64,000 nt of DNA from Liquorilactobacillus oeni DSM 19972 (GCF_001436275.1 NZ_AZEH01000039.1:186001-250000); one strand, 5' to 3'. Counted from the stretch's first letter, positions 8,744 to 18,582 are shown. Notes: a model not told the origin generated them from the letters alone. Made by a program: numbers and translations.

Positions 8744-9757
8744 ATGAAGTATGTAGTGATGCCCACAAGGGATATCAGACGTAATCTTGCTACTGAACAG
8801 TATTTGATGGAAAGCAATAAAATAAAGCCGCCTTTCATGTTATTTTATATTCAGAAACCATGTATAATTGTTGGCCGCAATCAGAATACGCTTGAAGAAA
8901 TAAACGAGGACTATTGCCGTAAACATAATATCGTTATTACCCGTAGGCTTTCAGGTGGCGGAGCAATGTATGATGATCTGGGTAATTTATCTTTTAGTTT
9001 TGTAGTTCCGAAAGATAGAAGCATTTTTGGCGACTTTGCGAGTTTGGTTAATCCTGTTGTTTCGGCGTTGCATGAGATGGGAGCGGTGAAAGCAAAGATT
9101 ACAGGCCGCAATGATATTGTGATTGAAGGAAAAAAATTTTCAGGGAATGCAATGTATACAAAAGGAGAAAAGACTTTTTGCCATGGAACCTTAATGTTTG
9201 ATGTAGATACCTCTGAAGTAGTTAAAGCACTGGATGTTCCGGCAGATAAGATTGCTTCAAAAGGTATTAAGTCTGTTCGCAGCAGAGTCACAAACTTAAA
9301 ACTTTATTTGAACAAGGAATACCAAAAAATTTCCATTTATAAATTTCGGGATATTTTAATTCAAAAAATACTTAAAGCTGATTCTTTGAGCAGTGCACAG
9401 CAGTCTGAATATCAACTGGATGAAGAAGATAACTCACAAATAGATAAGCTGGTAGAAAAATACTATGCAAATTGGGACTGGGTTTACGGCAGGTCTCCGC
9501 GGTTTACTGTGAAAAAGAGAAAACACTTCACAAATGGTACGATTGATGCTCGATTTTTGGTAGAGAAAGGCTTGATACGCGAAATTAAATTTTACGGTGA
9601 TTTCTTTGGAACTCGTCCAGTCAGTGAATTGCAGGAAAAAATAAAAGGAACGATTTATGATCATTCCCATATTTTTACAATTTTAGATAGTCAAAAACTG
9701 GATGACTTTTTTTCAGGGATTCCGCAAAGAAAAGTTGCCGATTTTCTCGCAGGCTGA
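8744..9757 (+). CDS. lplA: Lipoate-protein ligase A
   Basis: A 337-residue enzyme that adenylates free lipoate and attaches it to E2/GcvH lipoyl domains. The start ATG at 8744 follows TTGGAGGAGATT; the upstream TTG (8729) lies within that site. Family motifs are RRLSGGGAMYDD (lipoate-binding loop, around residue 70), GKKFSGNAMY and HGTLMFDVD, then the C-terminal accessory domain (about 250-337). Its stop is 10 bp from the stop of the convergent gene, with no obvious terminator between them. The promoter carries a likely cre. Confidence 0.96.
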   Translation: MKYVVMPTRDIRRNLATEQYLMESNKIKPPFMLFYIQKPCIIVGRNQNTLEEINEDYCRKHNIVITRRLSGGGAMYDDLGNLSFSFVVPKDRSIFGDFASLVNPVVSALHEMGAVKAKITGRNDIVIEGKKFSGNAMYTKGEKTFCHGTLMFDVDTSEVVKALDVPADKIASKGIKSVRSRVTNLKLYLNKEYQKISIYKFRDILIQKILKADSLSSAQQSEYQLDEEDNSQIDKLVEKYYANWDWVYGRSPRFTVKKRKHFTNGTIDARFLVEKGLIREIKFYGDFFGTRPVSELQEKIKGTIYDHSHIFTILDSQKLDDFFSGIPQRKVADFLAG

Positions 9758-9767
9758 ATACTTATTT

Positions 9768-10577
9768 TTAAAGAGGCAGACTTTCTGTAATGAGAGTAGC
9801 AGTTTCTTCAATTGACTTATTGGAAACATTGATCACTAAACAACCGATTTTTTTATACAGCTTTTCAGCAAACTTTAATTCTGCTTCAATGTTTTCCAGA
9901 TTAGAATAGTTTGTCTCGGGATTAAGTCCATAAGTAACTAAACGTTCCTTACGAATGTTATTTAAGACTTGCGGATCATTTGTTAAACCAAAGATTTTTT
10001 GTGGATCAACTTGCCATAGTTCTTCTGGTATATTTGTCTGAGGGACAAGCGGCAGGTTTGCGACTTTATAGTTTTTATTAGCAAGGTATAAAGAAAGCGG
10101 CGTTTTAGAAGTACGTGATACGCCTAAGAGAACAATGTCAGCTTGCAAAAAGCCTTTAGGATCTTTACCGTCGTCATAAGTAACAGCAAATTCAAGTGCC
10201 TCAATTCGATTAAAATAGGTTTTGTTGAGCTTGTGGTTTCGGCCAGCTTGATAAAGCGGAGTTAAACCGGTTTTTTGGCTGATTGTATTGATAAGTTTTG
10301 ACATTCCGTCAAGAACGTAAAGATTATTGTCTTTGCAAAATTGGTTGACATATCCTGCCAAGCCTTTACCTACTAGGGTGTGGACTACAAATGCATTAGC
10401 ACGCTTTGCTTGTTCCAAGATGCCGGCAAGCAGTGAAGTTGTTTTTGATAATGGAAAACGATGATAAGTAAATTCTACTTCTGGAAATTGCACAGTTGCC
10501 GCGGTTGCAAGGTTGTACGCAGTTTCACCAATTGAATCAGAAATGATATAGACGGTCATTTTTTCCTTTTCTGCCAT
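9768..10577 (-). CDS. PEP synthase/PPDK regulatory protein family (DUF299 kinase/pyrophosphorylase)
   Basis: A 269-residue protein of the PpsR/PDRP1 family, whose known members are ADP-dependent kinases and phosphate-dependent pyrophosphorylases acting on PEP synthase or pyruvate phosphate dikinase. Diagnostic features are the N-terminal ISDSIGETA and the P-loop-like GVSRTSKTPLS at about 153-163. The start follows GGAGG with good spacing. Neither ppsA nor ppdK lies in the window, so the target here is unknown. It is divergent from rpsU. Confidence 0.9.
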   Translation of the reverse strand: MAEKEKMTVYIISDSIGETAYNLATAATVQFPEVEFTYHRFPLSKTTSLLAGILEQAKRANAFVVHTLVGKGLAGYVNQFCKDNNLYVLDGMSKLINTISQKTGLTPLYQAGRNHKLNKTYFNRIEALEFAVTYDDGKDPKGFLQADIVLLGVSRTSKTPLSLYLANKNYKVANLPLVPQTNIPEELWQVDPQKIFGLTNDPQVLNNIRKERLVTYGLNPETNYSNLENIEAELKFAEKLYKKIGCLVINVSNKSIEETATLITESLPL

Positions 10578-10693
10578 ATTTTTACCTCCAACAAATTACG
10601 ATTTTTTATCTTATACTGATTATACAGGATAAAAGGATAAGTAAGAAGAAAGAACTAAAAAATGAAATTTTTTAATTTGTTAGCGAAGTTTTA

Positions 10694-10722
10694 TTGACGC
10701 ACTATAAAGCTTTATGTATAAT
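10694..10722 (+). promoter_or_regulatory. rpsU promoter
   Basis: TTGACG (10694-10699), 17-bp spacer, TATAAT (10717-10722): a near-perfect sigma-A promoter 80 bp before rpsU. Confidence 0.85.
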
Positions 10723-10800
10723 GGTTAAGAACTGTTAAAAGTTTGTGTATTTATGCAGAATATAACGGTTACATTTTAAGCTCGGAGGGAGGGAAACAAA

Positions 10801-10986
10801 ATGTCAAAGACAGTTGTTCGTAAAAACGAATCTCTTGATGATGCTCTTCGTCGCTTCAAACGTACCGTTTCAAAAACTGGTACTTTACAAGAATACCGTA
10901 AACGTGAGTTTTACGAGAAACCTAGTGTGAAACGCAAGAAAAAATCTGAAGCAGCAAGAAAGCGTAAAAATAAGCGTCGTTTCTAA
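10801..10986 (+). CDS. rpsU: 30S ribosomal protein bS21
   Basis: A 61-residue basic protein with the bS21 start [20 protein letters not shown] and a Lys/Arg-rich tail. It binds the small subunit near the anti-Shine-Dalgarno region. Ribosome binding site CGGAGGGAGG precedes the ATG. It forms a two-gene unit with the yqeY gene 22 bp downstream, an arrangement common in Firmicutes. Confidence 0.98.
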   Translation: MSKTVVRKNESLDDALRRFKRTVSKTGTLQEYRKREFYEKPSVKRKKKSEAARKRKNKRRF

Positions 10987-11008
10987 TTCCTAAGGAGGAT
11001 AAGAACTG

Positions 11009-11452
11009 ATGAGCTTGCTTGATTCATTGAATAGTGATTTAAAGATTGCAATGAAGGCTCATGATAAGGAGACTTTGAGTACTGTACGGATGCTGAAAGC
11101 AGCTGTTATGAACGAACAGATCAAGGTTGGTCAGACTTTGACTTCTGATGAAGAGGTCAGTGTTCTGTCACGTGAGTTGAAACAAAGAAAAGATTCATTA
11201 ACAGAGTTTTCGCAGGCTGGCAGAGATGACTTGGTTTCTGGACTTAAAAAAGAAATTAAAGTTGTTGAACGTTATTTGCCGAAACAGTTGAGTGAACAAG
11301 AAATCAATCAGATCGTTAAAGAAACAATTTCGCAGGTTGGTGCTTCTTCAAAAGCTGATTTTGGGAAAGTGATGGGAACAGTGATGCCGAAAGTTAAAGG
11401 CAGAGCTGACGGCAAGCTTGTAAATTCCGCTGTAAAATCGCTATTAGGCTAA
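11009..11452 (+). CDS. yqeY: GatB/YqeY domain protein
   Basis: A 147-residue protein of the YqeY family. It starts [20 protein letters not shown] and contains the family segments [26 protein letters not shown] and a tail resembling that of GatB. The family is thought to be tRNA-related because of the GatB homology, but no precise role is established. It follows rpsU with AAGGAGG before the ATG; a terminator follows at 11474. Confidence 0.93.
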   Translation: MSLLDSLNSDLKIAMKAHDKETLSTVRMLKAAVMNEQIKVGQTLTSDEEVSVLSRELKQRKDSLTEFSQAGRDDLVSGLKKEIKVVERYLPKQLSEQEINQIVKETISQVGASSKADFGKVMGTVMPKVKGRADGKLVNSAVKSLLG

Positions 11453-11473
11453 TTTTAATAATGTTTATATAAT

Positions 11474-11520
11474 AAGGACTTGGAGCAAAGTTAATACTTT
11501 TGTTCTGGGTCTTTATTTTT
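11474..11520 (+). terminator. Terminator of rpsU-yqeY
   Basis: A long imperfect hairpin: AAGGACTTGGAGCAAAG (from 11474) pairs with CTTTTGTTCTGGGTCTTT, then T-rich sequence. Confidence 0.7.
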
Positions 11521-11647
11521 GCTGCAGTGCAAGCTTGAAATGAAGTTCTTAAAAAAGAAAAAGCTTAATAAAGCAGCCATACTTTCGCCGATAACTTTTT
11601 TATGCTATGATTTGCATATAATGCTTAATTGAAGGAGCCTATGCGTA

Positions 11648-12631
11648 TTGGCTGAAGAAAAGTTAGTTGAAAAAGAATTTAAATTAGAGGATTCTCAACA
11701 AAGCGCTGCTTTACTCGGAGCACAAGACAAGTATGTAAAATTAATCGAAGAAAATCAAAATGTAATTATAAGTCCCTTTGGTGATAAAATTAAGGTAAAG
11801 GGACAAAGGGATGCTGTTGAACAGACAGTAGCGATTTTTGAAAAGTTAGCGGCTGTTTTAAAGCAGGGGGTGGCATTGGGAAATGCTGATGTCCTTTCGG
11901 CTATTAAGATGGCAGAACGCGGCACGCTCACCTATTTTACAGACCTTTATACGGATACTTTATTGTGGGACCAAAAAAAACGACCTATTCGTGTCAAAAG
12001 TTTTGGCCAGCGACAATACGTAGAAGCTATCAGAAACAACGATTTGGTTTTTGGAATAGGCCCAGCGGGAACTGGTAAAACCTTTCTTGCTGTTGTAATG
12101 GCAATTTCAGCTTTGAAAAAGAACCAAGTCGAAAGAGTAATATTAACAAGGCCGGCTGTGGAAGCAGGTGAGTCTCTTGGCTTCTTGCCGGGTGACCTTA
12201 AAGAAAAGGTTGATCCTTACTTACGTCCTATTTATGATGCCTTACACGCAATTTTAGGTAAAGAGCATACAGAACGGCTCCTGGATCGCGGGGTTATCGA
12301 GATTGCACCGCTTGCCTACATGCGCGGGCGCACCTTGGAAAATGCTTTTGTGATCTTGGATGAAGCTCAAAATACCACAAGGGCTCAGATGAAAATGTTT
12401 TTAACCCGTTTAGGATTTGGTTCTAAAATGGTAGTGAACGGTGATAAGACGCAGATTGATTTACCGCGCGGTCATAACCAAAGCGGCTTGATAGATGCAC
12501 AAAAAGTTCTCCAAGGGAAATCGCATATCGCATTTGTGAATTTTGATGCGGCTGATGTTGTTCGTCATCCAGTTGTCGCACAAATCATTAAAGCTTATGC
12601 GGAACAAGGAAAAAAAGAGGAGCAAGTGTAG
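11648..12631 (+). CDS. phoH: PhoH family ATPase
   Basis: A 327-residue cytoplasmic protein with an N-terminal KH-like region and a RecA/helicase-type ATPase core: Walker A GPAGTGKT and Walker B ILDEAQNTT, with the NGDKTQIDLP sensor segment. The family (PhoH-like, YlaK/YbeZ) is linked to RNA metabolism with YbeY. The start is TTG; AAGGAG lies 10 bases upstream, and the nearby ATG at 11641 leads straight into a stop. Its stop overlaps the ybeY start by one base, so the two are translationally coupled. A TATAAT at 11617-11622 probably drives this operon. Confidence 0.95.
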   Translation: MAEEKLVEKEFKLEDSQQSAALLGAQDKYVKLIEENQNVIISPFGDKIKVKGQRDAVEQTVAIFEKLAAVLKQGVALGNADVLSAIKMAERGTLTYFTDLYTDTLLWDQKKRPIRVKSFGQRQYVEAIRNNDLVFGIGPAGTGKTFLAVVMAISALKKNQVERVILTRPAVEAGESLGFLPGDLKEKVDPYLRPIYDALHAILGKEHTERLLDRGVIEIAPLAYMRGRTLENAFVILDEAQNTTRAQMKMFLTRLGFGSKMVVNGDKTQIDLPRGHNQSGLIDAQKVLQGKSHIAFVNFDAADVVRHPVVAQIIKAYAEQGKKEEQV

Positions 12632-13110
12632 TGGACTTAGAAATTTTTGATGATACTAAAAAGGTACCAGCAGAAAGAATCAAATTGATTCGCGAAGTAC
12701 TTGATTTTGCGGGAGAATACCTTAAATTACCTAAAAATACTGAAATGTCAGTAACGTTAATGAACAATGAAAAGATTCACCAAATTAATAAAAAATATCG
12801 CGGTGTCGACAAGCCGACAGATGTGATTAGTTTTGCAATTGAAGAAGAAAGTGATGACGATACACCAATCATTTTGCCTGCTGGTGCCGAATATGACGTT
12901 CCAAAAAACATTGGTGATATTATGGTTTCTGTAGATAAAGTAAAGGAACAAGCAAAATATCTTGGACATTCCGAGGAAAGAGAACTTGGTTTTTTAATAG
13001 TCCATGGATTCTTACATCTTAATGGATATGATCATATGCGTACAGAAGACGAAGAAGTTATGTTTGGCTTACAACGAAAGATTTTAGATGCTTATGGACT
13101 TAAAAAATAG
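12631..13110 (+). CDS. ybeY: Endoribonuclease YbeY (16S rRNA maturation)
   Basis: A 159-residue zinc enzyme of the UPF0054 family needed for 16S rRNA 3' maturation and ribosome quality control. The signature HGFLHLNGYDH supplies the three zinc-binding histidines. GTG start, sharing its first G with the phoH stop. The next gene, dgkA, starts inside its 3' end, showing a tightly packed operon phoH-ybeY-dgkA-era-recO. Confidence 0.97.
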   Translation: MDLEIFDDTKKVPAERIKLIREVLDFAGEYLKLPKNTEMSVTLMNNEKIHQINKKYRGVDKPTDVISFAIEEESDDDTPIILPAGAEYDVPKNIGDIMVSVDKVKEQAKYLGHSEERELGFLIVHGFLHLNGYDHMRTEDEEVMFGLQRKILDAYGLKK

Positions 13111-13489
13111 AAAAAAAAAGTGGAAGCACCGCCATCTATGTCAGTCGTTCAAACATGCTTGTGTGGGTATTAAAACGGCTTGGCTTGATGAAAGAAATCT
13201 GCGTTTTCATTCACTCTCAGCTGTTTTAGTAATTTGTTTAGCGTGGCTTTTGCAAGTTACTGAGTTTGAATGGCTTTGGCTGTTACTTTGTATTGCCCTT
13301 GTTTTTATAAGCGAACTTTGGAATACCGTTTTGGAAAATGTGGTAGATCTAATAACTGACTGTAAATACAATGCTTATGCAAAGAAAGCCAAAGATGTAG
13401 CTTCTGGGGCAGTTTTTGCTGCTGCAATTTTTGCAGTTGTCAGCGGTGCTGTTATTTTTATACCGCATATATATACTTTATTTTGGTAA
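13088..13489 (+). CDS. dgkA: Undecaprenol/diacylglycerol kinase
   Basis: A 133-residue membrane kinase with three hydrophobic helices (about 40-57, 64-82, 108-130). The family signature ELWNTVLENVVD ... KKAKDVASGAV contains the catalytic Glu and metal-binding residues. In Gram-positive bacteria this family phosphorylates undecaprenol, feeding the lipid carrier for cell-wall synthesis. The start overlaps the ybeY end by 23 bp; an ATG two codons later (13094) is equally possible since the ribosome binding site is weak. Confidence 0.94.
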   Translation: MLMDLKNRKKKWKHRHLCQSFKHACVGIKTAWLDERNLRFHSLSAVLVICLAWLLQVTEFEWLWLLLCIALVFISELWNTVLENVVDLITDCKYNAYAKKAKDVASGAVFAAAIFAVVSGAVIFIPHIYTLFW

Positions 13490-13507
13490 ATGAAGAGAGG
13501 TTAATTG

Positions 13508-14410
13508 ATGGAAAGCAAAATGCATTCCGGTTTTATTGCAATTATTGGCAGGCCAAATGTCGGTAAGTCGACTTTTTTGAACCAGGTAGTCGGTGAAAAA
13601 ATTGCAATTATGAGTGATAAAGCTCAGACTACACGAAATAAGATTCAAGGTATCTATACAACTGCAGATACACAGATTGTTTTCATTGATACTCCGGGTA
13701 TTCATAAACCGCATAGCCGCTTGGGTGATTTTATGGTGCAATCTGCTCTTTCAACTTTAAATGAAGTTGACGCACTTATTTTTATGGTTAATGCTGTCGA
13801 AAAAAAGGGCAAGGGCGATGAGTTTATTATCGAACGCCTCAAACAGGTTAAACAGCCTATTTTTCTTGTAATTAACAAGATCGATCAAATCCACCCTGAT
13901 GATCTGCTTAAAATTGTGGAATCATACCGCAAAGAACTGGACTTTAAAGAAGTTTACCCGATTTCAGCTCTTAAGGGCAATAATTGTGATGAATTAGTAT
14001 CAGCTCTAGCCGAAGAATTGCCGGAAGGTCCCCAATTTTACCCTGATGATCAGATTACAGATCATCCAGAGCGTTTCATTGCGGGCGAATTGATTAGAGA
14101 ACAAGTCTTAAAATTAACTCGTGAAGAAGTGCCGCATTCCGTGGCTGTTATTGTTGAGAGGATCAAACGTGAAGACGATGAAAAAGTATTAGTGCAGGCC
14201 ACGATTATTGTTGAACGCGGTTCACAAAAGGGTATCTTAATTGGTAAGGGTGGCAAAATGCTCAAAGTGATTGGAACACGTGCTCGTAAGGAAATAGAAC
14301 ATCTTTTAGGTGATCGTGTTTATTTGGAATTATGGGTTAAAGTTCAGGATAACTGGCGCGATAAAAAAGCTGATCTGCAAGCTTTTGGTTATAAACAAGA
14401 TGATTATTAA
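13508..14410 (+). CDS. era: GTPase Era
   Basis: A 300-residue GTPase that binds the 3' end of 16S rRNA and acts in 30S assembly. G1 GRPNVGKS, G3 DTPGIH and G4 NKID motifs are present, followed by a C-terminal KH domain with [11 protein letters not shown]. The ATG at 13508 is preferred over the adjacent TTG at 13505, with AGAGAGG upstream. Position after ybeY and dgkA and before recO is the usual Firmicute order. Confidence 0.98.
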   Translation: MESKMHSGFIAIIGRPNVGKSTFLNQVVGEKIAIMSDKAQTTRNKIQGIYTTADTQIVFIDTPGIHKPHSRLGDFMVQSALSTLNEVDALIFMVNAVEKKGKGDEFIIERLKQVKQPIFLVINKIDQIHPDDLLKIVESYRKELDFKEVYPISALKGNNCDELVSALAEELPEGPQFYPDDQITDHPERFIAGELIREQVLKLTREEVPHSVAVIVERIKREDDEKVLVQATIIVERGSQKGILIGKGGKMLKVIGTRARKEIEHLLGDRVYLELWVKVQDNWRDKKADLQAFGYKQDDY

Positions 14411-14435
14411 TTAGCCGCGACGGAGGTGGACAGTT

Positions 14436-15230
14436 TTGGGAACAACCAGAATGGCTGAGTTTAAAGGAATAGTCATGTTTCGGCGTGATTATCGTGAACG
14501 GGATATGCTGGTCAAAATCCTAACTGATCATTATGGGTTTAAAATGTTTTTTATTCGGGGCGCACGTAAAAGAGGCTTTAAAATGGGCGCCTCTATACTG
14601 CCGTTTACCACCGCCATTTATACCGGCACAATTAATGACGAGGGACTTTCTTTTATAGATGCTGCTAAAGATGTTTCTCAATATCAAAAAATTTGTCAAG
14701 ATATATTGCTGAATGCATATGCTACCTATATTTTAGGACTGGTTTCTGCAGCTTTTGGAGATGCGCGTGCGCTTGGAAGATGGTATCCGAAAACTGTTGC
14801 AGCACTTGGAGCAATCGATCGCGGACTGGATGCAGGGGTCGTGACGAATATTGTGGAATTGCAATTACTAGCAAATTTCGGGGTTAAACCTAACTTAAAA
14901 CGATGTGTCATTTGTGGGCAAACACAAGGAGAATTTGATTTTTCTGAAAGTTATGGCGGTCTTCTTTGCCGGAAACACTGGTCCGTAGATACTAACCGGA
15001 TGCATTTGGATAAACGTACTGTCTATTTTATACGCTTTCTTTCAAGTGTTGATCTTCTGCGTTTAAATTCAATCAGTCTCAAAGAAGAAACTAAACAAAA
15101 ATTGCGTTATGTACTTGATCAGATATATAACAATGACGTAGGGCTTAATTTAAAGCCCAAGCATTTTTTAGATGAGATGTTGAAGGGATCACAAAATATT
15201 TTGAATTCCCATTTTGGGATTGACAAATAG
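14436..15230 (+). CDS. recO: DNA repair protein RecO
   Basis: A 264-residue recombination mediator that helps load RecA at gaps. An N-terminal OB fold (about 1-85, containing YRERDMLVKILT) precedes a helical domain with a zinc site CVICG ... LLCRKH around residues 155-183. I use the TTG at 14436 because CGGAGG lies 9 bases upstream; the ATG at 14451 would remove five residues and has no site of its own. The last codons carry the promoter of the following T-box. Confidence 0.95.
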   Translation: MGTTRMAEFKGIVMFRRDYRERDMLVKILTDHYGFKMFFIRGARKRGFKMGASILPFTTAIYTGTINDEGLSFIDAAKDVSQYQKICQDILLNAYATYILGLVSAAFGDARALGRWYPKTVAALGAIDRGLDAGVVTNIVELQLLANFGVKPNLKRCVICGQTQGEFDFSESYGGLLCRKHWSVDTNRMHLDKRTVYFIRFLSSVDLLRLNSISLKEETKQKLRYVLDQIYNNDVGLNLKPKHFLDEMLKGSQNILNSHFGIDK

Positions 15231-15248
15231 TTATTTGTCAATTATTCT
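15220..15248 (+). promoter_or_regulatory. Promoter of glyQS T-box, overlapping the end of recO
   Basis: TTGACA (15220-15225), 17 bp, TATTCT (15243-15248). The -35 lies within the last codons of recO and is one arm of a palindrome (TTGACAAATA / TATTTGTCAA, 15220-15240). A second possibility is TTGTCA (15235-15240), 18 bp, TATAAG (15259-15264). Confidence 0.6.
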
Positions 15249-15264
15249 AATCTTGGAATATAAG

Positions 15265-15462
15265 GGCAATGATGAAAAAGAGTGACAAAAACAGATTTAT
15301 TAGCGAACCCGAAGCGGTGAAAGCGGGTAGTCTGGTTTGTTGTTGGCGTTTTTGGAGCCTTAAAGAAATTAAGTTGCCAGCGTTCAGCTGGAAATAGGGT
15401 GGAACCGCGATTATATCGAATCGTCCCTATGCGACCTTTATTGTGGTTGCATAGGTTTTTTT
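15265..15462 (+). promoter_or_regulatory. T-box riboswitch, glycine type, upstream of glyQS
   Basis: The T-box core GGGTGGAACCGCG is at 15397-15409. The terminator CCTATGCGACC (15426-15436) / GGTTGCATAGG (15445-15455) with seven T follows. The short leader without an obvious stem II is typical of glyQS T-boxes, and GGC (15345-15347) is the likely glycine specifier. The genes downstream are both subunits of glycyl-tRNA synthetase, which supports the specificity. Confidence 0.92.
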
Positions 15463-15514
15463 ATGCTTCCATCTTGTTTGAGATCAAATCGGTAAAATTA
15501 TGAGGAGGGATAAA

Positions 15515-16432
15515 ATGTCTAAGAAATTAACCTTGCAAGACATTATTTTGACACTGCAGCAGTTTTGGGCAAAACAAGGCTGCATGCTGATGCAGTCATA
15601 CGATACTGAAAAGGGCGCTGGTACCATGAGTCCTTATACTTTTTTGAGAGCAATTGGACCTGAACCATGGGATGCTGCCTACGTAGAACCATCGCGGCGT
15701 CCTGCTGATGGCCGCTACGGTAAGAACCCTAATCGTCTGTATCAACATCATCAATTTCAGGTTATTATGAAGCCGTCGCCTGAAAATATTCAAGAGTTGT
15801 ACTTAGACAGCTTGCGGGCTTTGGGAATTGATCCTAAGGAACATGATATTCGTTTTGTTGAAGATAACTGGGAAAATCCTTCAATGGGCTGCGCTGGTGT
15901 CGGCTGGGAAGTTTGGCTCGACGGAATGGAAATTACACAGTTTACTTACTTTCAACAGGTCGGCGGTCTGGAAGTTCGTCCTGTAGCATCTGAAGTTACA
16001 TACGGGCTTGAAAGACTGTCTTCTTATATTCAAGATGTTAATTCTGTATTTGATCTTGAATGGTCTGCTGGGGTTAAGTATGGTGATATTTTCGGAGAGC
16101 CCGAGTATGAACATTCAAAATATTCTTTTGAAGAAAGCAACCAGGAAATGCTGTTCAAGCTTTTTGATACCTTTGAAGCAGAAGCAAAAAAACAAATTAA
16201 AAATGGCTTGGTACATCCAGCATACGATTACGTTTTAAAATGCAGCCATACATTCAACCTTCTGGACGCACGGGGGGCTGTTTCTGTAACGGAACGTGCG
16301 GGATATTTGGCCCGAATTCGCAACATGGCAAAGTCTGTCGCAAAGGCTTTTGTCGCAGAACGTAAAAAACTTGGATTTCCGTTGATTAAGGATGAAAAAG
16401 AACGTGCAAAATTGTTGAAGGAGGACAAGTGA
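15515..16432 (+). CDS. glyQ: Glycyl-tRNA synthetase alpha subunit
   Basis: A 305-residue catalytic subunit of the heterotetrameric bacterial GlyRS. It shows the family segments [34 protein letters not shown] and [20 protein letters not shown] (each within 20 residues). The ATG at 15515 follows GAGGAGGG; the ATG at 15500 precedes that site and would place it inside the gene. It is controlled by the glycine T-box and its stop lies 2 bp before the glyS start. Confidence 0.98.
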   Translation: MSKKLTLQDIILTLQQFWAKQGCMLMQSYDTEKGAGTMSPYTFLRAIGPEPWDAAYVEPSRRPADGRYGKNPNRLYQHHQFQVIMKPSPENIQELYLDSLRALGIDPKEHDIRFVEDNWENPSMGCAGVGWEVWLDGMEITQFTYFQQVGGLEVRPVASEVTYGLERLSSYIQDVNSVFDLEWSAGVKYGDIFGEPEYEHSKYSFEESNQEMLFKLFDTFEAEAKKQIKNGLVHPAYDYVLKCSHTFNLLDARGAVSVTERAGYLARIRNMAKSVAKAFVAERKKLGFPLIKDEKERAKLLKEDK

Positions 16433-16434
16433 TT

Positions 16435-18513
16435 ATGAGTCATACATTCTTACTTGAAATTGGATTAGAAGAGATTCCTGCACATGTGGTTACCCCTAGT
16501 GCTAAACAGCTTGCAGAACGTTTAACTGCATTCTTTAAAGAAGAGCGCCTTACTTTTGGTACCATAGTCTCTTTTTCAACTCCACGTCGATTGGCAGTTA
16601 AGGTTGAAAATCTTGCCGATAAACAGGCTGATATTGAAGAGGAAGCAAAGGGACCGGCAAAAAAGATTGCGCTAGATAAAGATGGAAATTGGTCTAAAGC
16701 TGCAATCGGGTTTTCGCGCGGTCAGAAAATGACGCCGGATGATATATTTTTTAAGGAGTTAAAAGGAGTCGAATACGCTTATGTTAAGAAGTTTATTGCA
16801 GGAAAAAGCGCAGCGGACATTCTAAGGAATGTTTCCGATGTTGTTTCTGGAATGACTTTCCCGACTATGATGCGCTGGGGACATAATGATTTTAAATATG
16901 TACGTCCGTTGCGTTGGCTGGTAGCACTTTTAGATGAGGATGTTATTCCGTTTCAAATTCTGAATATTAAAAGCGGACGCGTTTCACAAGGACATCGTTT
17001 TTTGGGAAAAGCAGTCAACTTAAACGATGCCGCTTCATATCCTACAGTCTTAAAGAAGCAATATGTAATTGCAGATGCCCAAGAGCGTAAGCAGATGATT
17101 GAAAAACAACTGGAAGAGCTTTCTCAAAAAAATAACTGGAAAATTGTAGTTGATCCGGAGTTATTGGAAGAAGTTAACAACCTTGTAGAGTATCCAACTG
17201 TTTTTACAGGACATTTTGCTTCTAAGTATCTGGAAATTCCAGATGAAGTCTTGATAACTTCAATGAAAGATCACCAGCGTTTCTTCTATGTCTTGGACAA
17301 AAAGGGTTCTTTGCTGCCTAACTTTGTTTCTGTACGTAATGGTAATAGTGAACATTTGGAGAATGTTGTTGCAGGTAACGAGAAAGTTTTGACTGCTCGT
17401 TTAGAAGATGCAGCATTTTTCTTTCATGAAGATCAAAAACATTCAATTAAAGATTATGTGGAGCGGCTTAAAAAAGTCATGCTCCATGATAAGATTGGCA
17501 CGGTTTATGAAAAGATGGAGCGTGTCCGGTTATTGTGCAAGAAATTTGCCGGCATTCTTAAACTTTCAGCTCCTGAAGAAGAAGCTTTGCTGCGGGCGGC
17601 ACAGATCTATAAGTTTGATCTGGTTACTGGTATGATTGGAGAATTTTCAGAATTGCAGGGTATCATGGGAGAAAAATATGCATTGCTGCAAGGAGAAAAC
17701 CCTGCTGTTGCAACTGCTATTCGTGAACATTATCTGCCAGTTTCAGCTGAAGGTGAATTGCCTGAAACTGTTGTTGGTGCTGTACTTGCTATTGCTGACA
17801 AACTTGACAGCATTATGGCTTTTTTTGCTGCAGGAATGGTACCGACAGGTTCAAATGATCCGTATGCTTTAAGAAGACAGGCTACAGGCATCGTCAGAAT
17901 TCTCTTGTCCCGAAAGTGGAATCTTTCAGCCGCTGATTTGACAGCCGCTGTGCGGCAGAATTTTGAAGAGGAACCTGCTCTTTATGAAAAAATCGCGCCG
18001 CAAAAGAGTACCAAAAATGTTGAAGAATTTATTGTTGAACGCATCAAGAAACTTTTGAACGCTCTGCCTTACGATTATGACGTGGTGGAGGCAGTTACCG
18101 CCTTTACTGATAACTCATTTATTTCAATAACAAGTGATGCTGAAATTTTGCAAAATCACAAGAACGATAGTGATTTTAAAGAAACTATCGAAGCTTTAAC
18201 CCGGGTACTGCGTCTTTCTAAAAAAGCTGCCAAGAAAGATTTGACGGCTGTAGACGAAAAATTATTTGAGAATCAAGCAGAACGTCAATTGCAAGAAAGC
18301 ATTGTAAAAGTTGCTGCTGAAAGTAAAGGGAAAAACAATACGGAGTTTTATCTGCTGCTTAAAAGGTTGCGTCCAGTAATCAATGAATATTTTGAACAAA
18401 CAATGGTAATGACGAAAGACGAAAAACTGCAAGAAAATCGTCTTTCCCAGCTTTCACAAATAGCTAAGCTGACTGCTCGTTTAGGCGACTTGACGAAATT
18501 AAACGTTAAGTAG
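16435..18513 (+). CDS. glyS: Glycyl-tRNA synthetase beta subunit
   Basis: A 692-residue tRNA-binding subunit of GlyRS, starting SHTFLLEIGLEEIPAHVV and containing HRFLG, EVLITSMKDHQRFF and a C-terminal anticodon-binding region with ADKLDSI and GSNDPYALRRQATG. AAGGAGG lies 10 bases before the ATG at 16435; a GTG at 16429 overlaps the glyQ stop. It is co-transcribed with glyQ. Confidence 0.98.
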   Translation: MSHTFLLEIGLEEIPAHVVTPSAKQLAERLTAFFKEERLTFGTIVSFSTPRRLAVKVENLADKQADIEEEAKGPAKKIALDKDGNWSKAAIGFSRGQKMTPDDIFFKELKGVEYAYVKKFIAGKSAADILRNVSDVVSGMTFPTMMRWGHNDFKYVRPLRWLVALLDEDVIPFQILNIKSGRVSQGHRFLGKAVNLNDAASYPTVLKKQYVIADAQERKQMIEKQLEELSQKNNWKIVVDPELLEEVNNLVEYPTVFTGHFASKYLEIPDEVLITSMKDHQRFFYVLDKKGSLLPNFVSVRNGNSEHLENVVAGNEKVLTARLEDAAFFFHEDQKHSIKDYVERLKKVMLHDKIGTVYEKMERVRLLCKKFAGILKLSAPEEEALLRAAQIYKFDLVTGMIGEFSELQGIMGEKYALLQGENPAVATAIREHYLPVSAEGELPETVVGAVLAIADKLDSIMAFFAAGMVPTGSNDPYALRRQATGIVRILLSRKWNLSAADLTAAVRQNFEEEPALYEKIAPQKSTKNVEEFIVERIKKLLNALPYDYDVVEAVTAFTDNSFISITSDAEILQNHKNDSDFKETIEALTRVLRLSKKAAKKDLTAVDEKLFENQAERQLQESIVKVAAESKGKNNTEFYLLLKRLRPVINEYFEQTMVMTKDEKLQENRLSQLSQIAKLTARLGDLTKLNVK

Positions 18514-18533
18514 TTTAGAAAAAAAGTAATTAT

Positions 18534-18561
18534 TTGCTTTTTATTAATGATATTGTATAAT
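18534..18561 (+). promoter_or_regulatory. Promoter of dnaG-rpoD
   Basis: TTGCTT (18534-18539), 16-bp spacer, TATAAT (18556-18561). Transcription would start near 18568, shortly before the hairpin at 18583-18609. Confidence 0.65.
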
Positions 18562-18582
18562 TAACTATGATTGTATTTTTGG

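Noticed and set aside
9758-9767. Terminator between lplA and the convergent DUF299 gene
   Set aside because: Only 10 bp separate the stops and no stable hairpin with a T run is visible.
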